Part shown: positions 27,296 through 36,076 of the stretch, piece by piece
Layout: the number at the start of each line of letters is the position of its first letter
Numbering within the stretch: position 1 is the stretch's first letter
NCBI GenBank assembly: GCA_012523465.1
Contig: JAAYIK010000035.1
Span: 1-64,000, forward strand
Direction: 5' to 3'
DNA from: Lysobacteraceae bacterium
GTDB lineage: Bacteria; Pseudomonadota; Gammaproteobacteria; Nitrococcales; AK92
Length of the DNA: 64,000 bases
Made by a program: the position numbers and the translations under genes
Notes under the pieces: model-generated
The model's database searches: none
What the model was told of the DNA's origin: nothing
Seen by the model: the letters and a program-made list of their open reading frames with translations, nothing else

Positions 27296-28370
27296 ATGAA
27301 GCTGATGAAAGCCGGCTTTGCTGGCCTTCTTGCCATTGGTTTGAGCTTGGCGAGTGCTAACGCCGTTGCGGCTGAGCGCATCACGGTCAACATCGGCTCC
27401 AGTCACCCGGTGCAGAACATCTGGGTCTGGGCGATGAAGAACGTCTTCCAGCCCGAGGTCGACCGGATTCTGGCCGAGAGCAGGGCGGAAAATACGAAAT
27501 CCGCTGGCGCGAGCACTACGGCGGCACCTTGTACGGCTTTGCCGACACCCGCAAGGCAGTCAAGGACGGCATCGTCGACGTTGGCATGATCGGCACCCTG
27601 TGGGAGGAGTCGGACCTGCCGCTGCAGAACGTCACCTACTACACGCCGTTCGCCACCGACGACCACCGCCTGATCATCAAGATCTTCGACGATCTCAACC
27701 AGAATCTGCCGCCGCTGCGCGACAGCTGGCATCGGCAAAATTTGGTGCCGCTGTCGACGCTGGTGACCGACAGCTACGACATTTATGCCACCCGCCGGAT
27801 CAAGTCGATGGACGACATCAGGAATGTCCGTCTGAATGCCCCCGGCACTTCCGCCAACTGGCTCAAAGGCATCGGCGCCATCCCGGTCGACGGCGGTCTG
27901 ACCACCTACTACACCAACATCCAGACTGGCGTCACCCAGGGCGCTCTGTCCTTCGCCAGTGGCATTGGGCCGGCTCGAGTGCATGAGGTGGCGCCGCAGC
28001 TGACCCGTATCGGCTTTGTGGTGCCATGGCCTTCGGCGCGGTGGCGGTCAACAAGCGCTTCTTCGATAACTTGCCGGCCGAGGTCCAGGCTGCGTTCATT
28101 GAGGCCGGCCGCTTGACCTCCGAGCGCCACGGCGAGCATGTGGCCAAGACCGCCGAGGAGTGGCTGGACAAGATGCAGGCCGAAGGGCTGCAGATCCATG
28201 AGCTGCCGGATGCCGAGAAGAAGCGCTGGGTCGACAGCCTGCCCAACCTGGTCGAGCCATGGCTGCAGGCGCATGGGGAGGACGCCAAAGTGGTTCTCCG
28301 GGCCTACTTCGACAAGCTGCGAGAGCACGGCGTCGAGCCGCTTCGCGCTTGGGACGAAGCCGCTCGCTGA
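27296..28370 (+). pseudogene. TRAP transporter substrate-binding protein (DctP type), two frameshifts
   Basis: This is the periplasmic binding protein of a TRAP carboxylate transporter. It has a signal peptide (MKLMKAGFAGLLAIGLSLAS, then ANAVAA), then ITVNIGSSHPVQNIW, YGFADTRKAVKDGIVDVGMI, WLKGIGAIPVDGG and FFDNLPAEVQAAF. The reading is broken twice. Near 27478, one missing A (gagagcag for gagaagcag) would restore AEKQGGKYEIRW. Near 28019, one missing G would restore FVGAMAFGAVAVNK. With both corrected it is about 358 residues, a full-length family member. GGAGGAG lies 10 bases before ATG 27296. It is the first gene of dctPQM. Confidence 0.85.
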
Positions 28371-28377
28371 ATCACCG

Positions 28378-28404
28378 GGGCCGCACTGAATGCGGCCCTT
28401 TTTT
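28378..28404 (+). terminator. Strong hairpin with T6 between dctP and dctQ
   Basis: GGGCCGCA (28378-28385) pairs with TGCGGCCC (28391-28398), loop CTGAA, followed immediately by TTTTTT. This is a textbook intrinsic terminator inside the operon. It would let the binding protein be made in excess over the membrane subunits, a pattern known for transport operons. Confidence 0.85.
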
Positions 28405-28438
28405 ATGCTGCGTTGCAAAACGAGCAACCATTGCACGT

Positions 28439-29002
28439 ATGAGGCCCGCCTTGAGCACGACAACGCAAAAAACAACTCAGCGGGGTATCGGCTGGTTCGT
28501 ACGTCTTGCGAACTTTCTCGCCACGCTCGGTACGCTGTGGATTTTCGTCCTGATGGGGCTGGTGGTGGTCGACGTCGCCGGCCGTAATTTCTTCGGCCTA
28601 CCGCTGACCGGGTTGGCCGAGTTCGCCGGTCTTTCGGTCGTCGCCATCGTCTTTCTTCAGCTGGGGACAGGGGTGCACAACCGGCGCATGACCCGGGCCG
28701 GGTTCCTGATCGACCGCATCGCGCGCCGCCTGCCTCGGGTACGGCTCGCTCTGGATGTGGCCTACGCGCTGGCTGGCTGCGTCATCTTCGCCCTGCTTGC
28801 CTGGGTGGCCTGGGCGGAGCTGGTCGAGTCTTGGCGCAGCAGCGAGTTCTACGGCGTGCGCGGCCTTTACATGATTCCCGGCTGGCCGTTCCGGGCACTG
28901 GTCGTGATCGGTGCAGCCATGGCGAGCCTGGCATTCTTGTTTCTGGTGCCGGCGCTACTGAGCGACGCGCCGGACGGGACGCGGGGGCTTTCCGATGAGT
29001 GA
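28439..29002 (+). CDS. TRAP transporter small membrane subunit (DctQ type)
   Basis: This 187-residue protein has four membrane segments and DctQ features: FVLMGLVVVDVAGRNFFGLP, GLAEFAGLSVVAIVFLQLG and the C-terminal YMIPGWPFRALVVIG. The small subunit pairs with DctM in the inner membrane. It starts 68 bases after dctP, past the intrinsic terminator, and overlaps dctM by 8 bases. Confidence 0.9.
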   Translation: MRPALSTTTQKTTQRGIGWFVRLANFLATLGTLWIFVLMGLVVVDVAGRNFFGLPLTGLAEFAGLSVVAIVFLQLGTGVHNRRMTRAGFLIDRIARRLPRVRLALDVAYALAGCVIFALLAWVAWAELVESWRSSEFYGVRGLYMIPGWPFRALVVIGAAMASLAFLFLVPALLSDAPDGTRGLSDE

Positions 29003-30328
29003 TTTTGGCTTCGCAGCCCTGGTGATCAGCGTGCTGGTGACGCTGGTGCTGCTGGGAATGCACATTGCCGTTGCCTTGATGACCGTGGCCTTCGTCGGCT
29101 TGTGGGTCATACGGGGCGATTTCGACCTCGCCCTGCAAATGATGTACATGACCGCCTACAGCGGCATCTCCAGTTACATATTCGCCACAATTCCTCTCTT
29201 CGTGCTGATGGGAGCGCTGGTGAGCGTCTCCAATGTCGGCAAGGACACCTTCGATGTCGCCGAAGCCCTGCTGCGGCGCATCGCCGGCGGGCTGGGTGTT
29301 GCCACCGTCGCTGCCAACACCATGTTCGCCGCCGTGACTGGCGTCTCCATCGCCTCGGCGGCGGTGTTCACCAGGGTGGCTGTTCCCGAGATGGCGCGCC
29401 ATGGCTATCGCAAGGCCTTCGCTGCCGGCACCGTTGCCGGCAGCTCAGTGCTGGGCATGCTGATCCCGCCCAGCCTGCTGCTCATCGTCTATGGCGTGCT
29501 GGCGGAGGAGTCGATAGGCAAGCTATTCATCGCCGGGCAATTCCAGGGCTACTGCTGGCGGCGGCTTTCGTGGCCATGATCGTGCTGCTGGCCCTGTTCG
29601 CCCCACGCTTCGTGTTCAACCGCGAGAACCTGGCCCAGCAGCTGGCCGTTCGGCCGCAGCCTGCCGCGCCGGGACTTTCCGGCAAGCGGCTGGCTGGGAA
29701 GTCGCTGCCTATCGTCGCTCTGGTGCTGCTGGTTCTAGGCGGGCTTTATAGCGGCCTGTTCACGCCTACCGAAGCCGGCGGCATGGGTGCCTTCGGCGCC
29801 TTCGTCATTGCTCTGTTGCGCCGCTCCCTCAGTCTCGGGCGGCTATGGCAGGTGTTGCGCGAGACCGGCGGGGTGTCGATCGGCATTCTCACCCTGTTGA
29901 TCGCCGCGCTGTTCTACAGCCGGATGCTGGCGATGGCCGGCGTGCCTTCGGTGATCGCCGAGCTGGTGATGGATGCAGGCTTGGGACCGTACGGCTTTCT
30001 TGCCCTGTATGTGCTGATCATCCTGCTGCTCGGCATGATCCTGGATTCGACCTCCATCCTGCTGGTGATGACGCCGATCGCAGCTCCCATCGCCGCCGAC
30101 TTTGGGTTCAATTTGATCCATTTCGGCATCATTACCGTGATCGCGGTGGAGATCGGCCTGCTGACGCCGCCGTTCGGGATCTCGATCTTCACGGTGAAGT
30201 CGACCTTGAACGACGACGCCGTCCCGGTGGAGTCGGTCTTCCTTGGCGCGCTGCCTTTCGTCGCGGTGATGCTAATCGTCTTGGCTGTGGTCGTAGCCTT
30301 CCCGCAGTTGACGCTGGCGCTGATCTGA
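28995..30328 (+). pseudogene. TRAP transporter large permease subunit (DctM type), one frameshift
   Basis: This is the twelve-segment permease of the TRAP system, which couples sodium to uptake of organic acids. The N-terminal part (AVTGVSIASAAVFTRVAVPE, GSSVLGMLIPPSLLLIVYG) runs to about 29549. The frame then shifts and continues as LLAAAFVAMIVLLALFAPRF through DSTSILLVMTPIAAPI to the stop at 30328. Inserting one C near 29550 (ggc-cta-ctg) restores a continuous protein of about 444 residues. The start overlaps dctQ. Confidence 0.87.
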
Positions 30329-30446
30329 ACGGGCTGGCGGAGCTGGTGCTGGCCACGGCTGCTTCCGGCGCCGGTGCGGTAGCAACCGCTTGACCGCTAC
30401 GGAGCCCTGGCGAGCAGTTGCGAATCGGCTCTGGTGGCAGGAAAAA

Positions 30447-30478
30447 CGAAAGCCGTCGACTTCCGGTCGACGGCTTTC
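30447..30478. terminator. Bidirectional terminator between dctM and the molybdenum hydroxylase operon
   Basis: GAAAGCCGTCGAC (30448-30460) and GTCGACGGCTTTC (30466-30478) form a perfect 13-bp stem with a 5-base loop. On the minus strand it is followed by GTTTTTCC, so it efficiently ends the operon reading from the right; it lies 11 bases after that operon's stop. Confidence 0.85.
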
Positions 30479-30488
30479 CAAGCCACGG

Positions 30489-32862
30489 CTAGATGCGTTT
30501 GAGTGCGCGCAGGATGCGCTCAGGGGTCATGGGCATGGTGGTGATGCGGCCGCCCAGCGGTGCGATGGCATCGTTGACCGCGTTCATGATCGCCGCCGGC
30601 GCCGCCGCGGTTCCCGCCTCGCCGGCGCCCTTGGCGCCCAGCTCCGAGTACCGGCTAGGCGTCTCCATGTGAGCCACCTCGATGTCGGGCAGCTCCGGGG
30701 CGAGCGGAACGAGATAGTCCGCCAGGCTGCCGTTGATGAGCTGCCCCTCGGCGTTGTAGAGGCACTCTTCATACAAGGCCATGCCTATGCCCTGGGCGAC
30801 GCCACCGCGGATCTGCTCGTCCACCAGCTTGGGATTCAGCACCCGGCCGCAATCCTCCACCACCCAGTGTTTCAGGAGTCGGACCAGGCCGGTCTCCACG
30901 TCCACTTCCACGTAGGAGGCGTGGATGCCGTTGGTGAAGGCGAAGGGCAGGCCTTGCGGCGAAAAATGGCGGACTACCGACAGCTGGGGCTGGAAGCCGG
31001 GGGGGAGGATGTCGCTGCGGAAGTAGGCGATGCGGCCCACTTCGGCGAGGCTGATGCGTTCCTCGCCGTCCTCGCGGCTGACCACCTGGCCATTGCGCAG
31101 GTCCAGCTCGGCAGGCGAGCTCTGTAGGATGGCGCCGGCTACCTCCAGGATGTTCTCGCGCAGCGCCCGCGCCGCGCGCAAGGCGGCTTCGCTGCCGATG
31201 GCCGCGCCGCGCGACGCCCAAGCGGTGCCGCCATAGGGGGTGGCATCGGTATCGCCGGTGATCACCCGGATGTCCTCCAGCGGCACGCCGAGCTCGGTGG
31301 CGGCAACCTGGGCGATGATGGTTTCGGTGCCCTGGCCGATCTCGTTGACACTGATGGCCAGCCGCACCTTGCCGGAGGGCTCGAGCTTGATGGAGCAACC
31401 GTCCTGGGCCGAGATGCGGGCACCGCCCACGCCATAGAAGGCAGGGCCGGGGGCGGTGATCTCGACGAAGGTGCCGAAGCCGATCCCGCGGTAGATGCCG
31501 CGCTCCCGCAACCTGGCCTGCTAGGGCATCGTAACCGATCATTTCGCGCAGCTTCGCCAGGCACCCCTGCAGGGAGAGGCCCTCGAAAACGTAGCCGCTC
31601 AGCGTCTTGTAGGGATAGGCGTCGTCAGGCACGTAGTTGCGCGCCCGCAGTTCGAGCGGGTCGATGCCCAGTTCGGCCGCGGCCTTCTCCAGCAGGGACT
31701 CGGTAACCGCGAAGGCGATCGGATGGCCCACGGCGCGGTACTGGCTCATCACGTTTTTGTTCTGCAGCACCACCTTGAGCACTGCCCGGTAGTGCTGCTG
31801 GGTATAGGGGGAGCCGATCAGGCGGATGACCTGGTTGCCCTCGACGGCACTGGTGCGCGGATAGACCGAGTAGGGGCCGACGCCGGTGAGGTCGTCGACG
31901 TCGAAGCCGAGGATGCGGCCATCGCGGGTCAGGGCCAGCCGCGCCCGCACCCGATGGTCGCGGGCATGGATGTCGCTGACGAACGACTCCAGCCGGTCCG
32001 CCACCTACTTCACCGGTCGCTTGAGCAGGATGCTCAGCGCGCAGGTGGCCATCTCCTCGCCGTAGACGTGGAGTTTGATGCCGAAAGCCCCGCCGATGTC
32101 CTTGGCGACGACTCGGACGTTTTCTTCGGCCAGGCCGAGATGGCGGGCATAGACATCCTGCATTTGATAGGGCGTCTGGGTGCCGTGGTAGACGGTCAGA
32201 CGCTGTTCGCTGGGGTCATAATCCGCCACCAGTGCCCGCGGCTCGAGGGTGACCCCGGTGTGGCGGCCAAAATGAAACACGTCCTCTACCACCAGGTCGG
32301 CCTCGGCGCAGGCGCGGTCGATGTCGCCGGCTTCGATCTTGGTGCCGAACACCAGGTTGTCGCCCAGTTCTGGGTGAATCAGCGGCGTGTCGGGGTCCAG
32401 GGCGGTCTCAGGATCGGTGACCGTAGGCAGCTCCTCGTAGTCGATCTGCAGCAGTTCCAGGGCGTCCTCGGCCTGGGCGCGGGTCTGCGCTACCACTGCC
32501 ACGACCGGCTCTCCCTGCCAGCGGGCCACCTCGCAGGCCAGCGGGTACTGCGGTGCCGACTTCATGCCGGCGAAGTGCTCCAGGGTGCCCACCCAGGGTT
32601 GGCAGAGCTGGGCGATGTCCCGGCCGGTGTAAACCCCGATTACGCCGGGTGCACGGCGGGCCGCCTCGATGTTGATGCCGACGATGCGGGCATGGGCATA
32701 AGGGCTGCGCGCGAAGGCCACATGCACCATGCGCGGCAGGGCGAGGTCGGAAGGGAACTGGCCGCGCCCGGCCAGCAGGCGGCGGGCGTTGGGGCGCGGC
32801 ACGCTGCGGCCGATGTAGCTGTTCGGCCGATCGAGGATGCTGGCGGACAGTTTGTCGTTCAT
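30489..32862 (-). pseudogene. Xanthine dehydrogenase/CoxL-family molybdopterin subunit, one nonsense codon and one frameshift
   Basis: This is the large catalytic subunit of a three-part molybdenum hydroxylase, about 790 residues. It has IGRSVPRPNARRLLAGRGQF at the N-terminus, DIGGAFGIKLHVYGEE, QYRAVGHPIAFAVTESLLE and the cofactor-binding end GAKGAGEAGTAAAPAAIMNA. The loop QYRAVGHPIA is not the AYRCSFR of true CO dehydrogenase (form I), so the substrate is probably an aromatic or heterocyclic compound. Two lesions are seen. A TAG at 32005-32007 stands where the family has Trp (RPVK-stop-VADRLESF), and one base is missing near 31520, after which the frame resumes as ARLRERGIYRGIGFG. ATG 32862 overlaps the stop of the small subunit. 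Confidence 0.87.
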
Positions 32863-33349
32863 TCGGCCTCCTCCTCGGTGCTGCCGCAGGCTTCGGCGAT
32901 GGCGTCGACGATGGCGTGGTAGCCGGTGCAGCGGCAGTAGTTGCCGGATAGTCCGGCACGGATTTCCTCGCGACTGGGCTTGGGGTTGTGCTTGAGCAGA
33001 TCGGCGGCGGCGATCAGCATACCAGGGGTGCAGAAGCCGCACTGCAGGGCATTGTTGCGGTAGAACGCTTCCTGCAGGGCTGCCAGCTCGCCGCTTTCGG
33101 TCAAGCCTTCGATGGTCTCGATTTGCGCGCCTTCGGCCTGCACGGCGAACATGAGACAGGCCCGTATCTGCTCGCCGTTGTAGCGTACGGTGCAGGCGCC
33201 GCAGACGCCCTGCTCGCAGCCGACATGGGTGCCTGTCAGAGGTGCAGCTCTTCGCGCAGGAAATCGGCCAGGGACAGCCGCGGACTGACGCGACGGGTCA
33301 CGCGCTCGCCGTTGACCGTCAGGGTAAGCTCATGGGTTTTGTCGCTCAT
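32859..33349 (-). pseudogene. CoxS-type [2Fe-2S] subunit of the molybdenum hydroxylase, frameshifted
   Basis: This iron-sulfur subunit passes electrons from the molybdenum site to FAD. It carries both cluster motifs: GCEQGVCGACTV (plant-ferredoxin type) and CGFCTPGML with NYCRCTGY. The N-terminus MSDKTHELTLTVNGERVTRR (ATG 33349) meets a premature TGA after EELHL near 33240; removing an extra CT there gives the expected EELHLTGTHVGCEQGVC. The corrected length is about 162 residues, normal for the family. It overlaps both neighbours by 4 bases, so the order is FAD subunit, iron-sulfur subunit, large subunit. Confidence 0.86.
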
Positions 33350-34245
33350 GCGCTGTGACCTCCGCTCATTGCAGTCAGAACGCGGCCGAGCAGGACACGA
33401 GCCATGTGCGCCTTGGCCTCGGCCGAGGTGTAGAGATCGCCCAAAGGCTGAAAATCCTCCGCCAGAGCGGCTTGCGCGTCTTGGATGGCTTCGGAGGTCA
33501 GCGGTCGCCCTTCGAGAGCTGCCGCTGCTCGACGGGCCAGCACGGGCGTCTCGGCCACGCCGAAGAAGCCCAGCCGCACCTCGTGCAGGCGCTGGTCATT
33601 GGGCCGAAACAGCTTCAGCGCTCCCCTGGCGCCGACGCGCGCCTGGGCAGCAAGGCCGACGATGGCGTAGTCGCCTCGGCGCCGGACCAGTTCGTCGAAA
33701 CCGTAGCGCATGTCCTGGGCGGCTGCCGGCACCTCGACGTAGGTGATCAGCTCGTGTGGCTCCAGCGCGGTCTGGTAGACGCCCTTGAAGAATTCCTCCG
33801 CCGGCACCACCCGGCTGCCGCTGCAGCTCGCCAGATGGATGCGCGCCCCCAGGGTCAAACAGCAGGCGGGCCATTCCGAGGCCGGATCGGCCGTGGCCAG
33901 GCTGCCGCCAAAGGTGCCGCGGTTGCGGATCGCCGCATGGGCGATGTGGGGCGCCGCGCTGGCCAGCAGCGGAGCATGGCGGGCGATCAGGGGCGAGCGG
34001 GCCATTTCAGCATGGCGGGTGAGGGCGCCGATGCGCAGCCATTTGCCGCGCAGCTCGATGCCGGTCAGCTCGGGGACGTGGTTCAGATCCACCAAGATGC
34101 TGGGCGCGGCTAGGCGCATATTCATTGTCGGTATCAAGCTTTGGCCGCCCGCGATCACCTTCGCCTCGTCGCCGCGCTCGGCGAGGATAGCCAAAGCCTG
34201 GGCGAGCGAGTTCGGCCTCACGTAATCAAATTGCGGTGATTTCAC
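33346..34245 (-). CDS. CoxM-type FAD-binding subunit of the molybdenum hydroxylase
   Basis: This 299-residue FAD-binding subunit has the two flavin motifs AGGQSLIPTMNMR near residue 35 and RNRGTFGGSLATADPASEWP near residue 107. A C-terminal CO_deh_flav_C domain follows from about 175. It hands electrons from the iron-sulfur clusters to an acceptor. GGAGGAG placed 6 bases before GTG 34245 sets the start; an upstream ATG in the frame lacks a site. First gene of the operon, divergent from the TetR gene, with an operator-like site in the gap. Confidence 0.9.
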   Translation of the reverse strand: MKSPQFDYVRPNSLAQALAILAERGDEAKVIAGGQSLIPTMNMRLAAPSILVDLNHVPELTGIELRGKWLRIGALTRHAEMARSPLIARHAPLLASAAPHIAHAAIRNRGTFGGSLATADPASEWPACCLTLGARIHLASCSGSRVVPAEEFFKGVYQTALEPHELITYVEVPAAAQDMRYGFDELVRRRGDYAIVGLAAQARVGARGALKLFRPNDQRLHEVRLGFFGVAETPVLARRAAAALEGRPLTSEAIQDAQAALAEDFQPLGDLYTSAEAKAHMARVLLGRVLTAMSGGHSA

Positions 34246-34289
34246 GTTATCTCCTCCTACGGATGGGGCGGGAGGCAAGGCGATTGTAA

Positions 34290-34305
34290 TTTATCATTTG
34301 ATTAA
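34290..34305. promoter_or_regulatory. Operator-like site B of the putative TetR regulon
   Basis: TTTATC-ATTT-GATTAA sits between the divergent hydroxylase operon and the TetR gene, 45 bases before the coxM-like start, inside an AT-rich patch. It differs from site A only in the spacer. The position suits autoregulation by the TetR protein. Confidence 0.6.
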
Positions 34306-34401
34306 ATTTGTGGCGACAGGAAACGCAGACGCTGCTCTTGTCGTCTTACAAGGGGGCGACCAGAATGACCCCAGGGTTTGGGTAAGGGAGTGGCAGTTGG
34401 A

Positions 34402-35073
34402 ATGAAAACAAGGAAGCGACGGCGGCTTTCGCCGGAAGAGCGAGAACGGCAAATCGTCGAAGGAGCGATCCGGTTTTTCGCCGAAGTCGGCTTCGAGGGG
34501 CAGACGCGGGAACTGGCCAAGCGCCTCGGGATTACCCAGCCGCTGCTGTACCGCTACTTCCCCAGCAAGGAGAGCCTGATCGAGCGCGTCTACCATGAGG
34601 TCTACATCAAGCGCTGGCAGCCTCACTGGGAGTCGCTGATCGTCGACCGCCGCCGTCCCCTGCAGGAGCGGCTGGTTACCCTTTACCGCGAGTATACCCA
34701 GGTGATCTTCAACTACGAGTGGGTGCGCATCTTCATGTTTGCTGGCCTCAAGGGGGTGAACATCACCGAGCGCTATCTCGCCATCGTCCAGGACAAGCTG
34801 TTCGTGCCGGTCTGCACCGAAATGCGCGAGCTTGCCGGCTTGCCTTCCACCGCCGAGGTGCCGTTGCTGCCGGAGGAGCTGGAGCTCGCCTGGGATTTGC
34901 ACGGCGGCGTCTATTATCTGGCCATTCGCAAGTGGATCTATAACCTCCCGATCCCGGAAGACCTGAGCGATCACATCGAGCGGGTGGTCCACAGCTTCAT
35001 CGCAGGCACTCCCCCTACGCTGCGCCGGCTTTTCGCCGAAAAGCCCCTACGGCAGCAGCACTCGGCAAGCTAG
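34402..35073 (+). CDS. TetR family transcriptional regulator
   Basis: This is a 223-residue repressor. The basic N-terminus (MKTRKRRRLSPEERERQIVE) leads into a TetR helix-turn-helix, TRELAKRLGITQPLLYRYFP (residues about 36-55). The ligand-binding half is unlike TetR proper and gives no ligand clue. The start is set at ATG 34402; GTG 34390 and TTG 34378 are in frame and possible. It is divergent from the molybdenum hydroxylase operon and is the obvious candidate to bind the four wTrrTC-N4-GATAAA sites in this region. Confidence 0.9.
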   Translation: MKTRKRRRLSPEERERQIVEGAIRFFAEVGFEGQTRELAKRLGITQPLLYRYFPSKESLIERVYHEVYIKRWQPHWESLIVDRRRPLQERLVTLYREYTQVIFNYEWVRIFMFAGLKGVNITERYLAIVQDKLFVPVCTEMRELAGLPSTAEVPLLPEELELAWDLHGGVYYLAIRKWIYNLPIPEDLSDHIERVVHSFIAGTPPTLRRLFAEKPLRQQHSAS

Positions 35074-35135
35074 GCCAAACCGCCGCAGCCTCCCCCGTCG
35101 CGCTCCTGCCTCTTGCGTTTGCCGCCGTCGACGTT

Positions 35136-35164
35136 ATTATCGCCGATAATGATCAAAAGATAAA
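35136..35164. promoter_or_regulatory. Operator-like site C upstream of the CoxG-like gene, with a second overlapping dyad
   Basis: ATGATC-AAAA-GATAAA at 35149-35164 matches sites A and B read on the opposite strand. Overlapping it on the left, ATTATC-GCC-GATAAT (35136-35150) is a perfect dyad of the same half-site with a 3-base spacer. Both lie 23 or more bases before the CoxG-like ATG. Confidence 0.55.
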
Positions 35165-35186
35165 TAGTGAACAGAGGAGGCGCACG

Positions 35187-35732
35187 ATGGAGATTTCCGG
35201 CGAGCACCGCATTCCCGCCTCGCGGCTGCGGGTCTGGGAAGCGCTTAACGATCCTGCCGCGCTGCAGGCATCCATTCCCGGCTGCGAGGCGCTGGAGAAG
35301 GTGTCCGCTACCGCGTTCAGCGCGCGCATCGTCAGCCGGATCGGCTCGATCAAAGCCAACTTCAACGGTAAGGTGGAGCTATCCGAAATCGATGCCCCGC
35401 GCAGCTACGTGATCTCGGGCCAGGGCCAGGGCGGTGTCGCCGGGGCGGTCAAGGGCTGGGCGCGGGTGGAGCTCGAGGAAAGCGGGCCGGAGGAAACGGT
35501 GCTGTCTTACACGGCCAGCGCCGAGGTCGCCGGCAAGCTGGCCAGTGTGGGCAGCCGGGTCATCCAAGGGGTGGTGCGCAAGACCGCGGACGATTTCTTC
35601 CGCAACTTCGTCATGCAGATCGGTGAAGGCCCGGCAGCGGCCGCAGCGCCCCGGGTCGGCGGCCGCCTGCGCTGGATCGTCGCCGCCGGCATCATCGCCG
35701 CTGCGGCGGCAGGCGCCTGGCTGCTGCTGTAG
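35187..35732 (+). CDS. CoxG-like SRPBCC family protein with C-terminal membrane anchor
   Basis: This is a 181-residue protein. Residues 1-145 are a CoxG/SRPBCC ligand-binding fold (EISGEHRIPASRLRVWEALN, IPGCEALEKVS, SYTASAEVAGKLASVGSRV) and the end (WIVAAGIIAAAAAGAWLLL) is a membrane helix. In the CO dehydrogenase system CoxG helps place the enzyme at the membrane. Here it would do the same for the nearby molybdenum hydroxylase. GAGGAGG lies before the ATG, and operator-like site C precedes it. Confidence 0.9.
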   Translation: MEISGEHRIPASRLRVWEALNDPAALQASIPGCEALEKVSATAFSARIVSRIGSIKANFNGKVELSEIDAPRSYVISGQGQGGVAGAVKGWARVELEESGPEETVLSYTASAEVAGKLASVGSRVIQGVVRKTADDFFRNFVMQIGEGPAAAAAPRVGGRLRWIVAAGIIAAAAAGAWLLL

Positions 35733-35785
35733 CGGCAGCCGCGGGCCGAGGAATCTTTGCTTTCCCGCACGTCAGGAGCTCTCAC

Positions 35786-36076
35786 ATGGCTGCATATTGG
35801 ATCGCCCTGGTCGATGTCCGCGACCCCGAGGCCTACCAGGAATACGCCAAGCGCGCCACGCTGGCGATCGAGAAGTACGGTGGCCGTCCCCTGGCACGAG
35901 GCGGCCGCAGGGTCGAGCTGGAGGGTGGCGCACCGCCGGGGCGGGTGACCATCATCCAGTTCGACAGCATCGAGCAGGCTGAAGCCTGCTACCGCTCGCC
36001 CGAATACCAAGAGGCGCGCCGCTATCGGGACCAAGCCGCCACCGGCCGATTCATGGTGGTGGAGGGGCTCGACTAG
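35786..36076 (+). CDS. DUF1330 family protein
   Basis: This 96-residue ferredoxin-like-fold protein matches DUF1330: AYWIALVDVRDPEAYQEYAK, GGRPLARGG, FDSIEQAEACYRSPEYQEAR and the end RFMVVEGLD. The function of the family is not established; members occur in catabolic clusters. It follows the CoxG-like gene by 53 bases on the same strand and is convergent with the CobT-like gene. Confidence 0.88.
   Translation: MAAYWIALVDVRDPEAYQEYAKRATLAIEKYGGRPLARGGRRVELEGGAPPGRVTIIQFDSIEQAEACYRSPEYQEARRYRDQAATGRFMVVEGLD

Noticed and set aside
30489..34245. Aerobic CO dehydrogenase (coxMSL) call
   Set aside because: Subunit order and CoxG fit, but the active-site loop lacks the AYRCSFR cysteine motif, so the general hydroxylase name is safer.
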